DNA of 64,000 nt, taken from the NCBI RefSeq assembly GCF_031877795.1, contig NC_133941.1:24899884-24963883 (forward strand), given 5' to 3'. A program made the translations under genes and the position numbers. This document shows, one piece after another, positions 1 to 12,071 of the stretch. The notes under the pieces are model-generated. The model was given only the letters and a program-made list of their open reading frames with translations. It did not search any database and was not told the origin of the DNA. This DNA comes from Strix aluco. Lineage: Eukaryota > Chordata > Aves > Strigiformes > Strigidae. Positions within the stretch are counted from its first letter, which is position 1. Every line of letters starts with the position of its first letter.

Positions 1-1150
1 CTGTGGCCCTCGAAAGCCTCCCGTGTGCAGGTCTGCACGGCTCTGCCTGCCCCTGTAGCGGCCCTGTTGCTCCCACCCGTGTGTAAGGTGCTTCTGCAGA
101 GTCTAGAGCCCACGGAGCAGCTGCCAGCACCCTCAGAGAGAGCCTGGCCAGGCGGGCAGCTTCCTCCTTGCAGGAGAAGGCCGGGGCCTGCACAGGGCAG
201 GTGCTCTCAGCTTGCTCTTCCCAGCAAGAGGAGCGGGAGACTCCAGCCCTGAGCAGGTACCTCTTGCCATCGGCAGAGGCTGACTGGGCGTTACCCGCTC
301 GGACGCAGGATGGGGCGTGGGTCTGTCTGAGAGGATGCTTAAACCTCCTCTGCACATCAACCTGAGGAGGGAAACGGGATAGGGAACTGCGGCGGGGGAG
401 GTACAGAAAAATGAGAAAAGCAGCTCCTGAGCAACCCAGGGAATCAGAAAAATACTGTCCTGGGGAGAAGAGAGAAACGAGGGAAGACCCTTTGCTTCCC
501 ACCCTTCCCCTGTCAGCAGCAGCACCGGCGGGTGTGGGGCTGTCCCTCTGCACAGCCCTGGGGCTCTCCCTCGGCACAGTTGCGGCTCTTCTCTGCGGAC
601 GGACGTTACTGGACCCTGGTCCTGCTGCGACTGGTGGGGATGGACAGGAACCTCCACACCCCCCCCATCTGTGCACACACAGGGGCATTTGTCACCCCGG
701 GCACACTTGCTAGTGGGGGTTTGTGGCAGCGGTGGCATCTGCACCCCAGCAGACAGGTCCGGAGGAGGAAGCCCCCGTGGCCAGGCATTGCGGGGGACCC
801 CCCCCGCCTGCAGTCTCGCCCCCACCGCCGGCCGGGGAGCCCCTTGTGCCTGGCCCCCGGCCCAGGACAGCAGGAGGGTGCTGGGTTTCCTCTGCTTGGG
901 GAAGGGGTGGCCGAGGGCGACGCGCTGCCATCCCTCAGCACCCTGTGAGGGTGAGACGCCCTCCTCCAGGACTGCGCCCAGGGCTTCGTGTGTGACGCTG
1001 CGGGCCCCCCTGCGAGGGCAGTGCAGTCCCGGTGCCCCGGCCGAGCCGCCCCACAGCCCCTAAAGAACCCCCTAAGGCTTAGTTTGAAGTTTGAGAAGGC
1101 AGGCGTTCTGTATTGCAGCGGTGGACGCACGGGGAATTGCTCCACCTAAC
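1..1150. other. GC-rich stretch, no gene recognised
   Basis: GC-rich sequence with overlapping open frames on both strands. The frames are low in complexity (proline, arginine and glycine rich), overlap one another and match no family I recognise. No convincing splice-site or polyadenylation arrangement was found. It could hold UTR or intron of a gene whose exons lie to the left. Confidence 0.4.
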
Positions 1151-1556
1151 ATGCATGTCGAAAGATGAAAGCACACTTACTATATACAATAAATGAATAT
1201 TCATGTAATTTCCGAGCAGTACACACCTATTTCCAGAGGATCTAATGCATATGTTAATACATTGCACAGGCGTACTAAAATCTGGGGAAGGGTCTCTGAG
1301 GGGCTTCCATGGGGGGTTTTCAGTGGTCTGTGCTGGTCCCTAGTGGTGGTTGAAGAGGTGTCTCGTAGTGTCCTCTCTGTGAACTTTGAGTCTTTCTTTC
1401 AGATATATAAGGTCCTGTCTTGGCTCATGGCTCTGTCTGTAAGGTTTCTCAGCTTTCTCATCTTTGGCTCCCACAGGTGTCTGCTGGTTTCTCTGCTCTC
1501 CCCGGGATGGACCCATCCCAGTGGCCCTGGGCTCATTCTTGTCTGGCCCCTCACAG
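1151..1556. other. Unassigned AT-richer spacer
   Basis: Between the GC-rich left end and the 3' end of the antisense CR1. It contains an AATAAA near 1187 but no gene to go with it. Nothing else recognised. Confidence 0.4.
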
Positions 1557-4500
1557 CAATGAATCACAGAATCACGGAATCGTCTAGGTTGGAAAAGACC
1601 TTGAAGATCATCCAGTCCAACCATTGACCTAACACTGACAGTTCTCAACTACAGCGTATCCCTAAGCACTAAGTCAACTTTACTTAAACATCTCCAGGGA
1701 TGGGGACTCCACCACCTCCCTGGGCAGCCCATTCCAACGCCTAAAAACCCGTTCTGTAAAGAAATGCTTCCTAATATCCAGTCTAAACCTTCCCTCGCAC
1801 AGCTTGAGGCCATTCCCTCTTGTCCTATCGCTTGTTACTTGGTTCAAGAGACTCATGCCCAGCTCTCTGCACCCTCCTTTCAGGTAGCTGTAGAGGGCGA
1901 TGAGGTCTCCCCTCAGCCTCCTCTTCTCCAGACTAAACAACTCCAGTTCCCTCAGCTGCTCCTCATATGACATGTGCTCCAGACCCTTCACCAGCTTCGT
2001 TGCCCTTCTCTGGACACGCTCGAGTCATTCAACGGCCTTTTTGGAGTGAGGGGCCCAAAACTGAACAGAGTAATCGAGGGGTGGCCTCACCAGTGCCGAG
2101 TACAGGGGAAAGATCCCTTCCCTGTCCCTGCTGGCCACGCTAGTGCTGATACAAGCCAGGATGCCACTGGCCTTCTTGGCCACCTGGGCACACTGCTGGC
2201 TCCTGTTCAGCCGGCTGTCAATCAACACCCCCAGGTCCCTCTCTGACTGGCAGCTCTCCAGCCACTCCTCCCCAAGACTGTAGCGCTGCTGGGGGTTGTT
2301 GTGGCCCAAGTGCAGAGCCCGACATTTGGCCTTATTGCGACTCCTCCAGTTGGCCTTAGTCCATCACTCCAGCCTGTCCAAATCCCTCTGCAGAGCCTCC
2401 CTACCCTCGAGCACATCAACACTCCCACCCAGCTTGGTGTCGTCTGCAAACTTACTGAGGGTGCATTCGATCCCCTCGTCTAGATCATCAATAAAGATAT
2501 TAAAGAGGAGTGGCCCCACAACTGAGCACTGGGGGACACCACTTGTCACCAGCCGCCAACCAGATTTAACTCCGTTCACCACAACTCTTTGGGCCCGGCC
2601 ATCCAGCCAGTTTTTCACCCAGCTAAGCGTGTGCCCCATCCAAGCCGCGAGCAGCCAGTTTTGCCAGGAGAATGCTGTGGGAAACGGTGTCAAAGGCCTT
2701 ACTAAAGTCAAGGTAAACAACATCCACAGCCTTTCCCTCATCCAATAAGCAGGTCGCCCTGTCGTAGAAGGCAATCAGGTTTGTCAGGCAGGACCTGCCT
2801 TTCATAAACCCATGCTGACTAGGCCTGATCCCCTGGTTGTCCATTATATGACTTTTAATGGCACTCGAGATGACCTGCTCCATGACCTTCTCTGGCACCG
2901 AGGTCAGACTGACAGGTCTATAGTTTCCTGGATCCTCCTTTCTGCCTCTCTTGTAGATGGGTGTCACATTTGCCACCCTCCAGTCCAATGGGACCTCCCC
3001 AGTCAGCCATGACTTCAGGTAAATTATGGACAGTGGCTTGGCGAGCACATCTGCCAACTCCCTCAGCACCCTTGGGTGTAACCCATCTGGTCCCACAGAC
3101 TTGTGTGCATCCAAGTAGTGTAGCAGGTCTCTGACCACCTCCTCTTCAACTGTGCTGACGTCAGTCTGCTTCCCCTCCCCATCTCCCAGCTCAAGAGGCT
3201 GGGTGTCCAGGGAACAGCCAGTTCCACTGCTAAAGACTGAGGCAAAGTAGGTGTTGAGCACCTCAGCCTTTTCCTCATCCTTAGTTACCATGTTTCTCTC
3301 TGCATCCAGTAGGGGAGGGAGATTTTCCCTAATCCTCCTCTTGCTGTTAACGAATTTACAGAAACATTTTTTATTATCCTTAACAGCTGCAGCCAAGTTG
3401 AGCTCTAGCTGCGCTTTGGCTCTCCTAATGCTCTCCCTGCATAACTTCACTACAACTTTATAGTCCTCATGAGAGGCCTGTCCCCTCTTCCACAGGTCAT
3501 AGATTCTCCTTTTGTTCTTGAGATCCAGCCAAAGGTCCCTGTTTAGCCAGGCCGGTCTCCTTCCCCGCCTGCTTGTTTTTCGGCACACAGGAACAGCCCG
3601 CTCCTGTGCTTTTAAGACTTCGCTCTTGAAGTATGTCCAGCCTTCCTGGACTCCCATTTCCTTCAAGGCAGCCTCCTAAGGGATTTTGTTAACCAGTGTC
3701 TTGAACAGGTCAAAGTCTGCCCTGCGGAAGTCTAAGGTGGCAGTTTTACTAACTCCTCTCTTTGTTTCTTGAAGGATCAAAAATTCAATCATCTCATGAT
3801 CACTGCACCCTAGACAGCCTCCCACCTTTACCTCCCCCACAAGCTCTTCCCTATTCACAAGAAGCAGGTCCAGGAGGGCACCTTCCCTGGTCGGCTCACT
3901 CACCAGCTGTATGAGGAAGTTATCCTCCACACATTTCAGGAACCTCCTGGATTGTTCCCTCTCTGCTCTGCTGTGATCCCAGCAGATACCCGGGAGGTTA
4001 AAGTCCCCCACAAGAACAATGGCAAGTGATCGCAAGATTTCTCCCAACTGTTTGTAGAAAGCTTCATCCACCTCACTGCTTTGGTTGGGGGGTCTATAGC
4101 AGACTCCCACAGCTAGATCTGCTTTATTGGCCCTTAACCTAATCCAAACACTCTCAACCCTGTTATCACTGTACTTGATTTCTGAGCTGTCATAGCATTC
4201 TCTTACATACAGGGCCCCTCCACCATCTCTCCTTCCCTGTCTGTCCCTCCTTGTAGCCGTAGCTTGTAGCCATCAATTGCTGCACTCCAGTCGTGTGAGG
4301 CATCCCACCACGTTTCTGTTATAGCTGCTAAGTCATAGTTCTCGTGCTGCATTATGGCTTCAAGCTCACTCAGTTTGTTGCTCATACTGCGTGCATTGGT
4401 GTAGATGCACTTGAGATGAGCTAATGAATCCAACACCCTCTTGTGAGCACGGGCCCCATTCCCTACCAGACCCTTCTCAGGTGCTTCCATGGTTCCTGAA

Positions 4501-4900
4501 CATCTTTCCCTTCTCTCAAATGAAGTGGCAGGAGAGCCCTCACCAGTCCACCATCCTTCAAGCTTTAGCACGCTTCCCTTAAGCTTGCTCCTAACATGCC
4601 CAGTTATCTCCCCGTCCCCCCCTCATATATAGTTTAAAGCCCTGTCAATAACCCCTGCTAACTCCTGCCCCAGAATACTTTTCCCCCTGAGGGACAGATG
4701 CATCCCACCTTTCTCATTTGTCGCCAGCAGACCAGGTGCCTTATAAACCTCGCCATGGTCAAAGAACCCAAAATTCCGACGGTGGCACCAGTCTCTGAGC
4801 CACGTGTTAATCAGATACGTTTTCCACCCTCTATCAGTGGTTTTCCCTTCCACTTGAGGGATTGACGAAAACACGACCTGAGCTCCCGAGCCTTCAATTA
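1557..4900 (-). mobile_element. CR1 LINE, long but 5'-truncated, minus strand
   Basis: Read on the minus strand, 4874-4623 matches the C-terminal end of CR1 ORF1 (INTWLRDWCHRRNFGFFDHG-type segment, stop at 4623). ORF2 follows. The endonuclease lies at about 4571-3676 with the ITETWWD and VGDFNLPG motifs. The reverse transcriptase lies at about 3666-2025, with the [12 protein letters not shown] motif, GVPQ and the FADDTKL catalytic box. The element ends at 1557-1590 in the octamer-type tail typical of avian CR1. ORF2 is dead: I see frameshifts near 4205 and 2625 and in-frame stops at 3676-3678 and near 2364. About 3.3 kb survives, close to the coding length of a full CR1, so this is one of the more complete copies. 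Confidence 0.95.
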
Positions 4901-5870
4901 GCCACCCCAGTGCCTAATGAGCCCCAGCTGCTTGCAGCATCAGCTACAGGCCCCAATTGGCCTGGCCGGGGGCTGCTGCCTGGGAGCTCTGGGCCCCACA
5001 GCCGAGGCCAGCAGAGCCCAGAGATGCCCGGGAGGAGCCTCGGGTGGGTCCCGGCGGAGAGCGTGTCCCTCTGGGGGGGAGGCTGGGACTGCCCCTGGGG
5101 GTCGCGGTGGCTGCCCTGGTCTGGCCTGGCGCGGAGCAGAGCGGCAGCCCCAGGCGCTCCAGCGGGTCTGGCGAGAGCCACGAGGGGCGTTGCCAGGGCA
5201 GCGGCGGGAGGTTTGACCGCGCAGTAATGGCGCTGAGCGGCTGGTGGCTGCGGGAGCCGCTCTGAAGCCGGCCCGGCCCGGCCGGTCTGGGCACGCAGGG
5301 CTGCAGCCGCCCCCAACCAGAGCTCTCCGGAGCCGTGGGGCAGTGCTGGGACCGGCAGCACCGCGGGCAGCGCGGGCAGCCGGAGCGGAGCGGAGCTTGG
5401 CAGGTGTCAGGGAATGGCGCCGGCACCTGGGTGGCTCCGGGGGTGAGTTCAGCCGGGGGCTGGCGCCCCCTCGGCAGGGGCTTGGCGGTGGGACCCGCTG
5501 GCAGAAAGCCCCGTCCCAGGCCCCACACTTGCCAAAGGGCTGCGGCAGCACCCCCGGAGCTGCCAGGGGAAGGCACGGCTGGGTGGGCCCGGGGCGGCGG
5601 GGCCGGAACCTTTCCCCAGGGAGGGAGCGAAGGGCCGCAAGGCCGCGGTCGGGGTGGCAGGTGAACCCCCCTCGGCCCACCTGGCCTTGCCGGGTGCCTC
5701 TGGCCAGCCGGTGTGAGGCTCTGGGGGTTGGAGGCCCATCAGCGGGGATGCGGGTGGCGGGATCACACAAGCCTGTGCCCACATCACAGCCACCTCCTGG
5801 GGCATCGGGAGAGGTTTAGAGCACGTCAAGAGTCACCGTCACCAGGACGGCCCAAAGAGGCTGTAATATG
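4901..5870. promoter_or_regulatory. CpG-rich block, possible promoter island
   Basis: Very GC-rich sequence with frequent CpG, densest about 5040-5660, directly beyond the 5' end of the antisense CR1. Open frames on both strands (the longest on the minus strand, about 280 codons) look compositional rather than genic. A short start in good context at 5227 stops after 12 codons. I call it CpG-island-like only; no gene can be attached to it from this window. Confidence 0.35.
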
Positions 5871-5872
5871 GA

Positions 5873-6390
5873 TTTGTACTTAACACATGGAAGAAACCTA
5901 CAGAGGCAAATCGAGTTGCAGAATCACGGAATCATCGAGGTTGGAAAAGACCTTGGAGATGATCTAGTCCAAGTGTTAACCTAATGGTTAGAATGGAGCT
6001 GGAATGGTTTCCACGGAGACTGGGGACACAAAGGGGGAAGGGAGGGCCTCCCGCTGAGTTGTGAGGTTCTGAGTGGGCCCCCTTAGAAACTTCCTAAGAT
6101 CCTGGTGGAGCTTAGGTGCAGCTAGGCCCAATCTTAGTCTCAGGCTAGGATAACGGTTTATGGCTACTGGAATTAACAACATGGATTTCATTAGTATCAA
6201 TTCAGCATGCTGTGAGTCCCTTACCGAGGCTCGGCTGTGAATAAGGGGTCTCTCTGCCTTGGGTAAGGAAGGATCTTTTAGTCTCAGGTGAGGAATCTCA
6301 AACCCTGAGGCACGCCCCTGCTCAAGGGGAGAGTCACTAGGCCAGTTGTAACTTAGAGAGAACTCAGATTGGGCTCATCCAACGATCTGT
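5873..6390 (+). repeat. Direct repeat A, ERV-associated
   Basis: Similar over several hundred bases, in the same orientation, to repeat B at 8790-9235. Shared blocks include CATGGAAG-AAAC, TTTCCACGGAGACTGG-like, GAGTGGG-CCC and CAATCTTAGTCTCAG-like segments. The two copies flank the antisense env remnant. Copy A is interrupted by a tiny CR1 3'-end insertion (5919-5984). It probably derives from an LTR or other non-coding part of an ERV. Confidence 0.6.
5919..5984 (-). mobile_element. Short CR1 3'-end insertion inside repeat A
   Basis: The sequence carries the CR1 3' terminus (GAATCACGGAATCATC, then GGTTGGAAAAGACCTTGGAG) on the minus strand. Repeat B lacks these ~65 bp at the matching point, so this is a heavily 5'-truncated insertion into repeat A. 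Confidence 0.75.
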
Positions 6391-6399
6391 TGTTGGTAA

Positions 6400-7102
6400 A
6401 AGGTGTCTCTGCCTGGAGGAGCAACCTGGAGAGGTTATAATAAGCCATTGTAACTAATTTGCTAAGTTAAGCAAGGCAGGTACGTTACGCTTGAATGATT
6501 TGTAAATGTCAAACCATAATATCTTGCTGTCTAAAATATTGTAAAAGTAGAATATGATACCCTGTGTGGATCTGAAATGATTTGTGATCATTATAACCTA
6601 TATTATAGTTATGAAGAATGTTTGAATATATATGGGTAAAATATAAAGTGTGCTATTCTCTTGGAACAATGTAATCGTTTCTCAGAAACCCCACCTAGAG
6701 CTGATATGTAACTGCTTCTTAGAAACCCCACCTACAGCTGATATAACTGCTGTTTGAAAAAAGCCCACCGAAAGATGGAATCATGAGGCTTTCAAAAGAT
6801 CCAATAGGAGAAAAGCGCACCAAGAGACCAAGGCTTCGAGACTTTCAAAAGACTCAATAGGAGGAGGACATGTACCCCAGCAACTCAAATGACCCAGTGG
6901 AAGAAGAGCAGGACAACTATCTGATGAAAAGGGATTGGTTAAGATGATGGTACCAGAGTATAAAAGATGCTGCTTTTTAGAACTCGGGGTGCATATTGGT
7001 GGAGCGGAGACTCCCTACGCACCCAGCCCTGCTTTACTTATTGCCTTTTATAATAAATTAACTATTTTTTTGTGGATCAGAATCTTGGTCGTTTATAACA
7101 AG
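6400..7102 (+). mobile_element. ERV LTR (plus orientation)
   Basis: LTR-like organisation: an AT-rich U3 with two short internal duplications (AGAAACCCCACCTA twice near 6685 and 6722; CTTTCAAAAGA-TCAATAGGAG twice near 6790 and 6844), which look like duplicated enhancer elements. A TATAAAA box lies at 6959-6965 and AATAAA at 7052-7057. The likely 3' end is the ACA at about 7102. The left border is uncertain by tens of bases. The nearest ERV coding remnant (env, 7801-8770) is on the opposite strand, so this LTR need not belong to it. Confidence 0.65.
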
Positions 7103-7800
7103 GTGTCCCAGCTCAAGGGGTAATCACCGCCGTGCAGCCACGCTGCCCACGGGCAGAGCTCAGAGAAGGCGCCTTTTGGCTGTCGTATTTATGGGTGAAA
7201 ACGGTTGGCTCACAGTCCAGTTGCACGCAATGGGAAAGGTGTGCATGGCAGTCCTTGTAGCCGCAACTGTCTTTGTTCCTTAAGAAATGAGTCTTGGAAA
7301 AACCACCTGCTATTCATGTGTTAATCATGTGACTGGTGATGCGAGCTCATATGCATCAAGGCTCACTGGGTCGCTCTGTTCCTTGGTGGGTTTCTAGAGG
7401 AGTTCTTGGCCCTGCTACAGCTCAGGCCTTTACCTCCTTTGGAGCCTGTAACAAACTATTGCTGGTTTGGTTAAGGGGTGGAGTGCATCCATCACACTCC
7501 AGCCTATGACTACAGTCAATCCACTTTATCAACTCATAGGCACGGTTACCTCTTGCCTCCCTGTCGTAAATAGGTGGCATATTGCAGAGCAGTGGTAAGA
7601 GTCCAATTATTTGATAAGCTGTTTAGTTTAAGTGCCAAAACTAGTGTTATTTATATACTATGTTGGCATGCTTGCTGGCCTGTGCTAAGGAAATAGCTTT
7701 AAGTATAAAATATTAATCTTAATAACATTATTGGGGGATTCCTTGCGATGAGCAGGAAGTATTTGCTTTGTAATGTACCAAACCTTTACATGCAAAATGG
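7103..7800. other. ERV-flanking sequence, mostly unassigned
   Basis: The first ~100 bp resemble the end of repeats A and B (AGCTCAAGGGG, then ATCACC). The remainder may be the tail of the antisense env gene and its 3' non-coding part. No independent gene seen. Confidence 0.35.
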
Positions 7801-8770
7801 TTATAAGAAATAAGCTATCAAATGATCAAGTGCTAGATTCAACGTTCCTGTTGCTGTTGGTGACCATTCAAATAAGGTATCCCACCAGTGATGTTCTCCA
7901 TCCTTTTTCACTCTTTCTAGGATGTGGGGTTTCTTCTCTGCATCATGGTGGACAGTAACCAGGGTTCTTTGTCTGTTGTTCTGGATTTGTGTTAGCAGTT
8001 GACTTGGGTCATCATGATGCAAGAGTTTTCTTACCAATGTAAGATTCATCCCAGTGGGGGTAAGTAGTAAATTTTGATACAATGTGTAGTTTGATTGTAG
8101 CAACTGGTAGGTTGTGACAGGAGCTGAACAGTTAATTGCATCCAGTGATTTTGATAACAGAACAAATATAGACATCTGAGTGATTATTTGCCTCTACAGT
8201 GGTGTTGTCTATAAATGTAGAATTATAAAGCGTTCTCATACAAATACATCCATTTCCAACATAAACCAGTACAGTCTCGTGGGTTTCATCAGGATGTATT
8301 TCCAAATGACACATATTTTGTTCCATGTCAAGACAAATGTCTTGGGCCTTAGTGGTATTACTTCCACAAATAAATCTTTGTTGTTTCCCTAGAACATGTG
8401 CACCAACACCAGTAGTTTGCCATATGTCCCCATTTGTTGGGCCCACACTCTGTGTTCCGGTGGACAGAGTACAGTTCCATGGTGGTTTAATCTCAGCGCA
8501 ATGATCTGGTATATGTGCGTACCGCAGCGTTGCGAATTGTCAAAACCAAAGCTGTGGCTCTGCTGTTGGTGGGGTCATAAGTGGGATTGACTTGATGCCA
8601 CCAAGAGTGGAATTCTCTTTCAAATTCAGTGGCATTATCCCAGACCTCTTTTTGAATTCCAGTGGTAAGGTGCCCACTTCACCTTCTCTTACAATTCCTG
8701 CCACAGCAGATTGTACCCACAGTGGAGCCTGAATGCAACTAAGAGCGAGAGCCATTAATTTGGGCAGCAC
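7801..8770 (-). pseudogene. ERV envelope (env) remnant, minus strand
   Basis: Three minus-strand open segments (8770-8540, 8446-8132, 8175-7801) read in order like the envelope gene of an endogenous retrovirus. The first has the leucine/isoleucine-rich surface-subunit start with an IQAPLWV-type motif. The middle one is rich in N-X-S/T sites and cysteines. The last ends in an HHWWDTLFEW-SPTATG-type segment that I know from transmembrane subunits of avian ERVs. The segments lie in different frames, so the gene is broken by at least two frameshifts. No pol was found next to it. The family is uncertain. Confidence 0.65.
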
Positions 8771-8789
8771 CTAGTGCATTAACACTTAG

Positions 8790-9235
8790 GAGGGTGAATT
8801 ACTTACCGCATGGAAGGAAACTACAAAAGGCAAATTGAGTTGGAATTGAGCTAGAATGATTTCCACAGAGACTGGAGATGCAAAGGGTAAGGGAAAGCCT
8901 CCCACTGAGTCACAAGGTTCCAAGTGGGTCCCCATGATTTCTAAACTGCTGGTGGAGCCAAGGTGCGGCTGGATCCAATCTCAGTCTCAGAATTAGACAA
9001 CAGCTTACGTCTAATGAAATTAGCTGTAAAATGTTTACAATAATATTGAGTAGCTCCATGAATGAGTAGTGTTTCATTAGTATTAATTCCATGTCCTATC
9101 AGTCACTTGGTGAGGATCTCTCATCCTTGGGTAAGGGGGGACCTCTCTACCTTGAGATGTGTCCCTGCTGAAGGGCAGAGTCACCTGGCGTGCAGTCCAG
9201 CTGCAGTTGGTCCCATCCTGATGGTCATATTTATA
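8790..9235 (+). repeat. Direct repeat B, ERV-associated
   Basis: Partner of repeat A (5873-6390), same orientation, without the CR1 insertion. The pair brackets the env remnant as LTRs of one provirus might, but neither copy shows a complete LTR signal set by itself, so the exact nature is unresolved. Confidence 0.6.
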
Positions 9236-9390
9236 GAGTGAAGTAGATGACTGCTAGTCAATAGTAAAGACAATGTAGATGTCTCTGTTTTAGCACCAGT
9301 ATCTGTTCTGTACTTGGGTTAACTTCCATTTCCGGGTTTCAAAATCACCTCCTGAAATATATTCCTGAGGCACCTTGACACTCTTGTACG

Positions 9391-9995
9391 TGAGCCAGGA
9401 TCTTGGGAGGATTCCAGAGAAGAGAGCATCCTTTCAGGGAGAAAAAAACGCTTGGGTATCTTACTTGGAGGAGTCTGAGGCTGCTACCTGGGATCTCAGG
9501 TCCCTGAAGCAGGGCTTAGGACAGTCTGGGACATGTCTGGGAGGAATCTGGGGCAGATCCCAGAGAAGAGAGCATCATTCAGGGAGAAAAATCCTCTTGG
9601 GTATCATCCTTGGAGGAGTCTGGCGCTGCTACCCAGGATTAGGCCTCCCTAAAGCAGAGGTGAAAAGACACCAGGACATGCCTGGGAGGAGTCTTGGGTG
9701 TATCATGGAGCAAAAATCTTCCTTTACAGGAGAAAACACATCCCAGGTATCTTCCTTGGAGGAGTCCGGGGCTGCTAACTGAGATCACACGTCTCTAAAA
9801 CACAGGTCAGAAGAGACAAGAAGATGCCTGTGACTAGCCCTGGGTGTATACTGGAGGTGAGAGCTTTCCCCAAAAGATAAAAAATATTTGAGGTGGCTTC
9901 CTTGGAGGCATCTAAGGCTGTGACCTGGGATCTCAGGTCCCTGAAGCAGGGCACAAGACAGGCTGGGACATGTCTGGGAGGAATCTTTGACTCAG
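9391..9995. repeat. Tandem repeat, period ~146 bp, ~4 units
   Basis: The landmark ACATG (in GGGACATGTCTGGGAGGA-like contexts) or its diverged form recurs at 9531, 9676, 9822 and 9968, spacings of 145, 146 and 146 bp. Each unit also carries TTGGAGGAGTCTG-GGCTGCTACC-GGGATCTCAGG. Units are visibly diverged, so the array is old. A further copy lies at 13447-13605. Confidence 0.85.
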
Positions 9996-10874
9996 CCCTA
10001 GCCACTGCACATCACGGTCAAGGAAAGGGTGAAAGCGTCCCCATGGCTGCAGTTACTGCGTGCTGCTTCAAGGCAAAGCTTGCCAGGAGAGCTAAACCAC
10101 TCTTGGACCTGCAGGGAAGGGTCCTGCCAAGATGCTTTAATGGTACGTACTGGAGAAAACAAGCACTAAATATTTTTTTTATAAAGCTTTGAGCTTGCAT
10201 CCTTCCTGCACTTTTGTTAGAAGGCAATCCAGTTCCTAGACAGTGCAAGTCTGTTACGAACCAGCCAGATGCAGTCGACTTCTGAACATGGGGGATTCCT
10301 CCTTTCAGGTCACTAGAGCTGAATCTGGTGGACTCTCAGACTCAGGAGGCTTCTCCTGTCACAGCCTGATGGATGTGGCTGCTGCTGTTCCCATGTATGT
10401 GTCCAAAAGGTTTACACTGCATTCCAAAGAGCAGGTACACAAACACACACACAGACTTACACAATTGATGTAACGGCAAAACAGATTGACACAGGCAGAG
10501 CGATGCCTTTACCAGCGCCCGTACATTCATAACCACCACTTACATAAACATGCCAGTCCTTTTCTGCCTTTCCAGATGATCAGCATTATGCGAAACATAA
10601 AAACCCCTTCACTCCCTACCTTCATAGGCACAGCACGTGCAGAGATTCCTCAACTAACAGTATGGAAATTAAGTCCGTGTAATATCCGTGCCTGCATGTC
10701 AAGCTCCTTACCCAGTCATCGGTGCAAACCGTGGGTCTTTCCAGATCTGTGTCTCCTGTGCCATGACAGAGTCCAGTTTCAAGTTCACTGGTGCATTGTG
10801 CACACACACAAGGGTCCCACCAGTAGCTGGCCTAAGACACTTTGTGTTTCCAACTTCTGTGCCCGAGATCTCTA
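9996..10874. other. Unassigned spacer
   Basis: No repeat family or exon recognised. A short CACACACA tract sits near 10441 and another near 10801. Open frames are short and unsupported. Confidence 0.35.
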
Positions 10875-11440
10875 GCCCCCTATGACCAGATGTCCCTTTT
10901 TGCACTGCACCCTCACCCTCCCCTCTGACCAGGCACTGTTTTGGCCCTTCTGAGTGACTCTTTCCCTTTGTGCCCGACTTGGCTGCCTGCAGCCTTGTTT
11001 TGCAGGTGCCGGGCATGGAATCCTTGCCTTGCACAGGAGACTGAATTGGACTGCAGCGTGGTGAGCTGAGAAAAGTGGCAACTTTATTTCAAGAACTAAG
11101 TCAACTTCAGCATTTGTGTGCACTCAGAGGAGCGTGGTCAGGACCGAACAGGCCTTTGACACTGAGGCCGCCTTTGGATCAGCAGGCAGTGCCCCAGTAG
11201 ATGGTTGTGGTATACTGCAGCTTGAACTGGATCCTGTTCATGCTGCTGGTTGAGCCTTTTTTCCCCTTAGGATCTGCAGGATCTTTAATCTGCAGATTAA
11301 AGAATTCCACCAGCTTTTGGCGTGTTGGTATTGGCCTTGGCCTCTGAAAGGGGGTTGAGGTGAAGACTGGCCGTGGCATTGGAGTAGCAGTTACTGCTGG
11401 GCACAGTCCCATCTGTACCAGGATCCAAGGACCCAAGGAA
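10875..11440 (-). pseudogene. ACR: Acrosin gene fragment: end of exon 5 plus 3' UTR
   Basis: Read on the minus strand, this matches the 3' part of the acrosin genes at 40-60 kb. It starts within the last catalytic-domain helix (WILVQMGL at about 11425), runs through the proline-rich tail ([17 protein letters not shown] and RQKLVEFF), and continues through the 3' UTR with an AATAAA at about 11087 and the shared flank (TGCAAGGCAAGGATTCCATG). The exons with His, Asp and Ser are absent. The tail has diverged after VEFF, and the stop position is shifted. It lies in opposite orientation to the array and 28 kb from it, so it is an older, independent duplicate that was truncated at its 5' side. Confidence 0.85.
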
Positions 11441-12070
11441 AGTGTGTCTAAATTGAGGGGGAGCAAAAGGGCGGAGGGCCTGGAGAGTGAAGAAGACGGC
11501 TGCCTCCTGGAACCCTCGCTGGCAGGATCGACGCAGGAACCCAGACCGGTGATCTCTATTCCTCTATTCCCTCCATCTCCCTCCTTTCCCTTTTCCCTTT
11601 TTCCTTCACTGCCATTAAGCAATTCAAGGCATACTGTATTGCTTGCCACAACTTGTAATAAACTTAGCCAATTCTCATGTATCCAATTAGCACATTGTGG
11701 GAAGTTACTAAATGTTTGGACTTTGAGACTTGTCTCACTGTTGTCCAATCTGTTGGTGATTTGTGAATCTGAGTCACTTGTCTCCCTCATCGGAGTGGGA
11801 CGGGACAGTCTGACATTGTACATAGATCACTATGCGTTTCTCCTAAAGGTCATTTCAAGTCCAGAGGTGGTCAGGGCCATGGGAAAGGAGGCAGGGAGGA
11901 GGGGTTGTGGAGAACACCAGAAGAAGAAGAGAGAAGAGAAGGAGGCACTAGATAATTCAAGAATAAACTTCATATGTTTGTTACAGAGCGGAGATGGAGC
12001 CAAGGAGTAACATTCCCCAATATAGTGCTGCCCAGACACTCACGGACAGAGGATTTCTTAAAACAAGTGC
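11441..12070. other. Unassigned; open minus-strand frame upstream of the acrosin fragment
   Basis: A minus-strand frame opening at 11823 runs into the acrosin tail without a stop (214 codons in total). Its first part is hydrophilic, with a WLSLLQVVASNT segment that could be a retroviral envelope remnant, but I cannot confirm this. It is more likely a chance read-through fusion than a gene. Confidence 0.3.
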
Positions 12071-12071
12071 A

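Noticed and set aside
133-825. 230-codon minus-strand frame near the left end
   Set aside because: Compositional frame in GC-rich DNA without family resemblance or splice support.
4940-5782. 280-codon minus-strand frame in the CpG-rich block
   Set aside because: Overlaps equally long frames on the other strand, Pro/Arg/Ala-rich, no recognisable domain.
11179-11823. 214-aa fusion of an unknown N-terminus with the acrosin tail as a real gene
   Set aside because: The join lies in mid-exon 5 with no splice site, and the acrosin part lacks the catalytic exons; most likely a truncation breakpoint that happens to be open.
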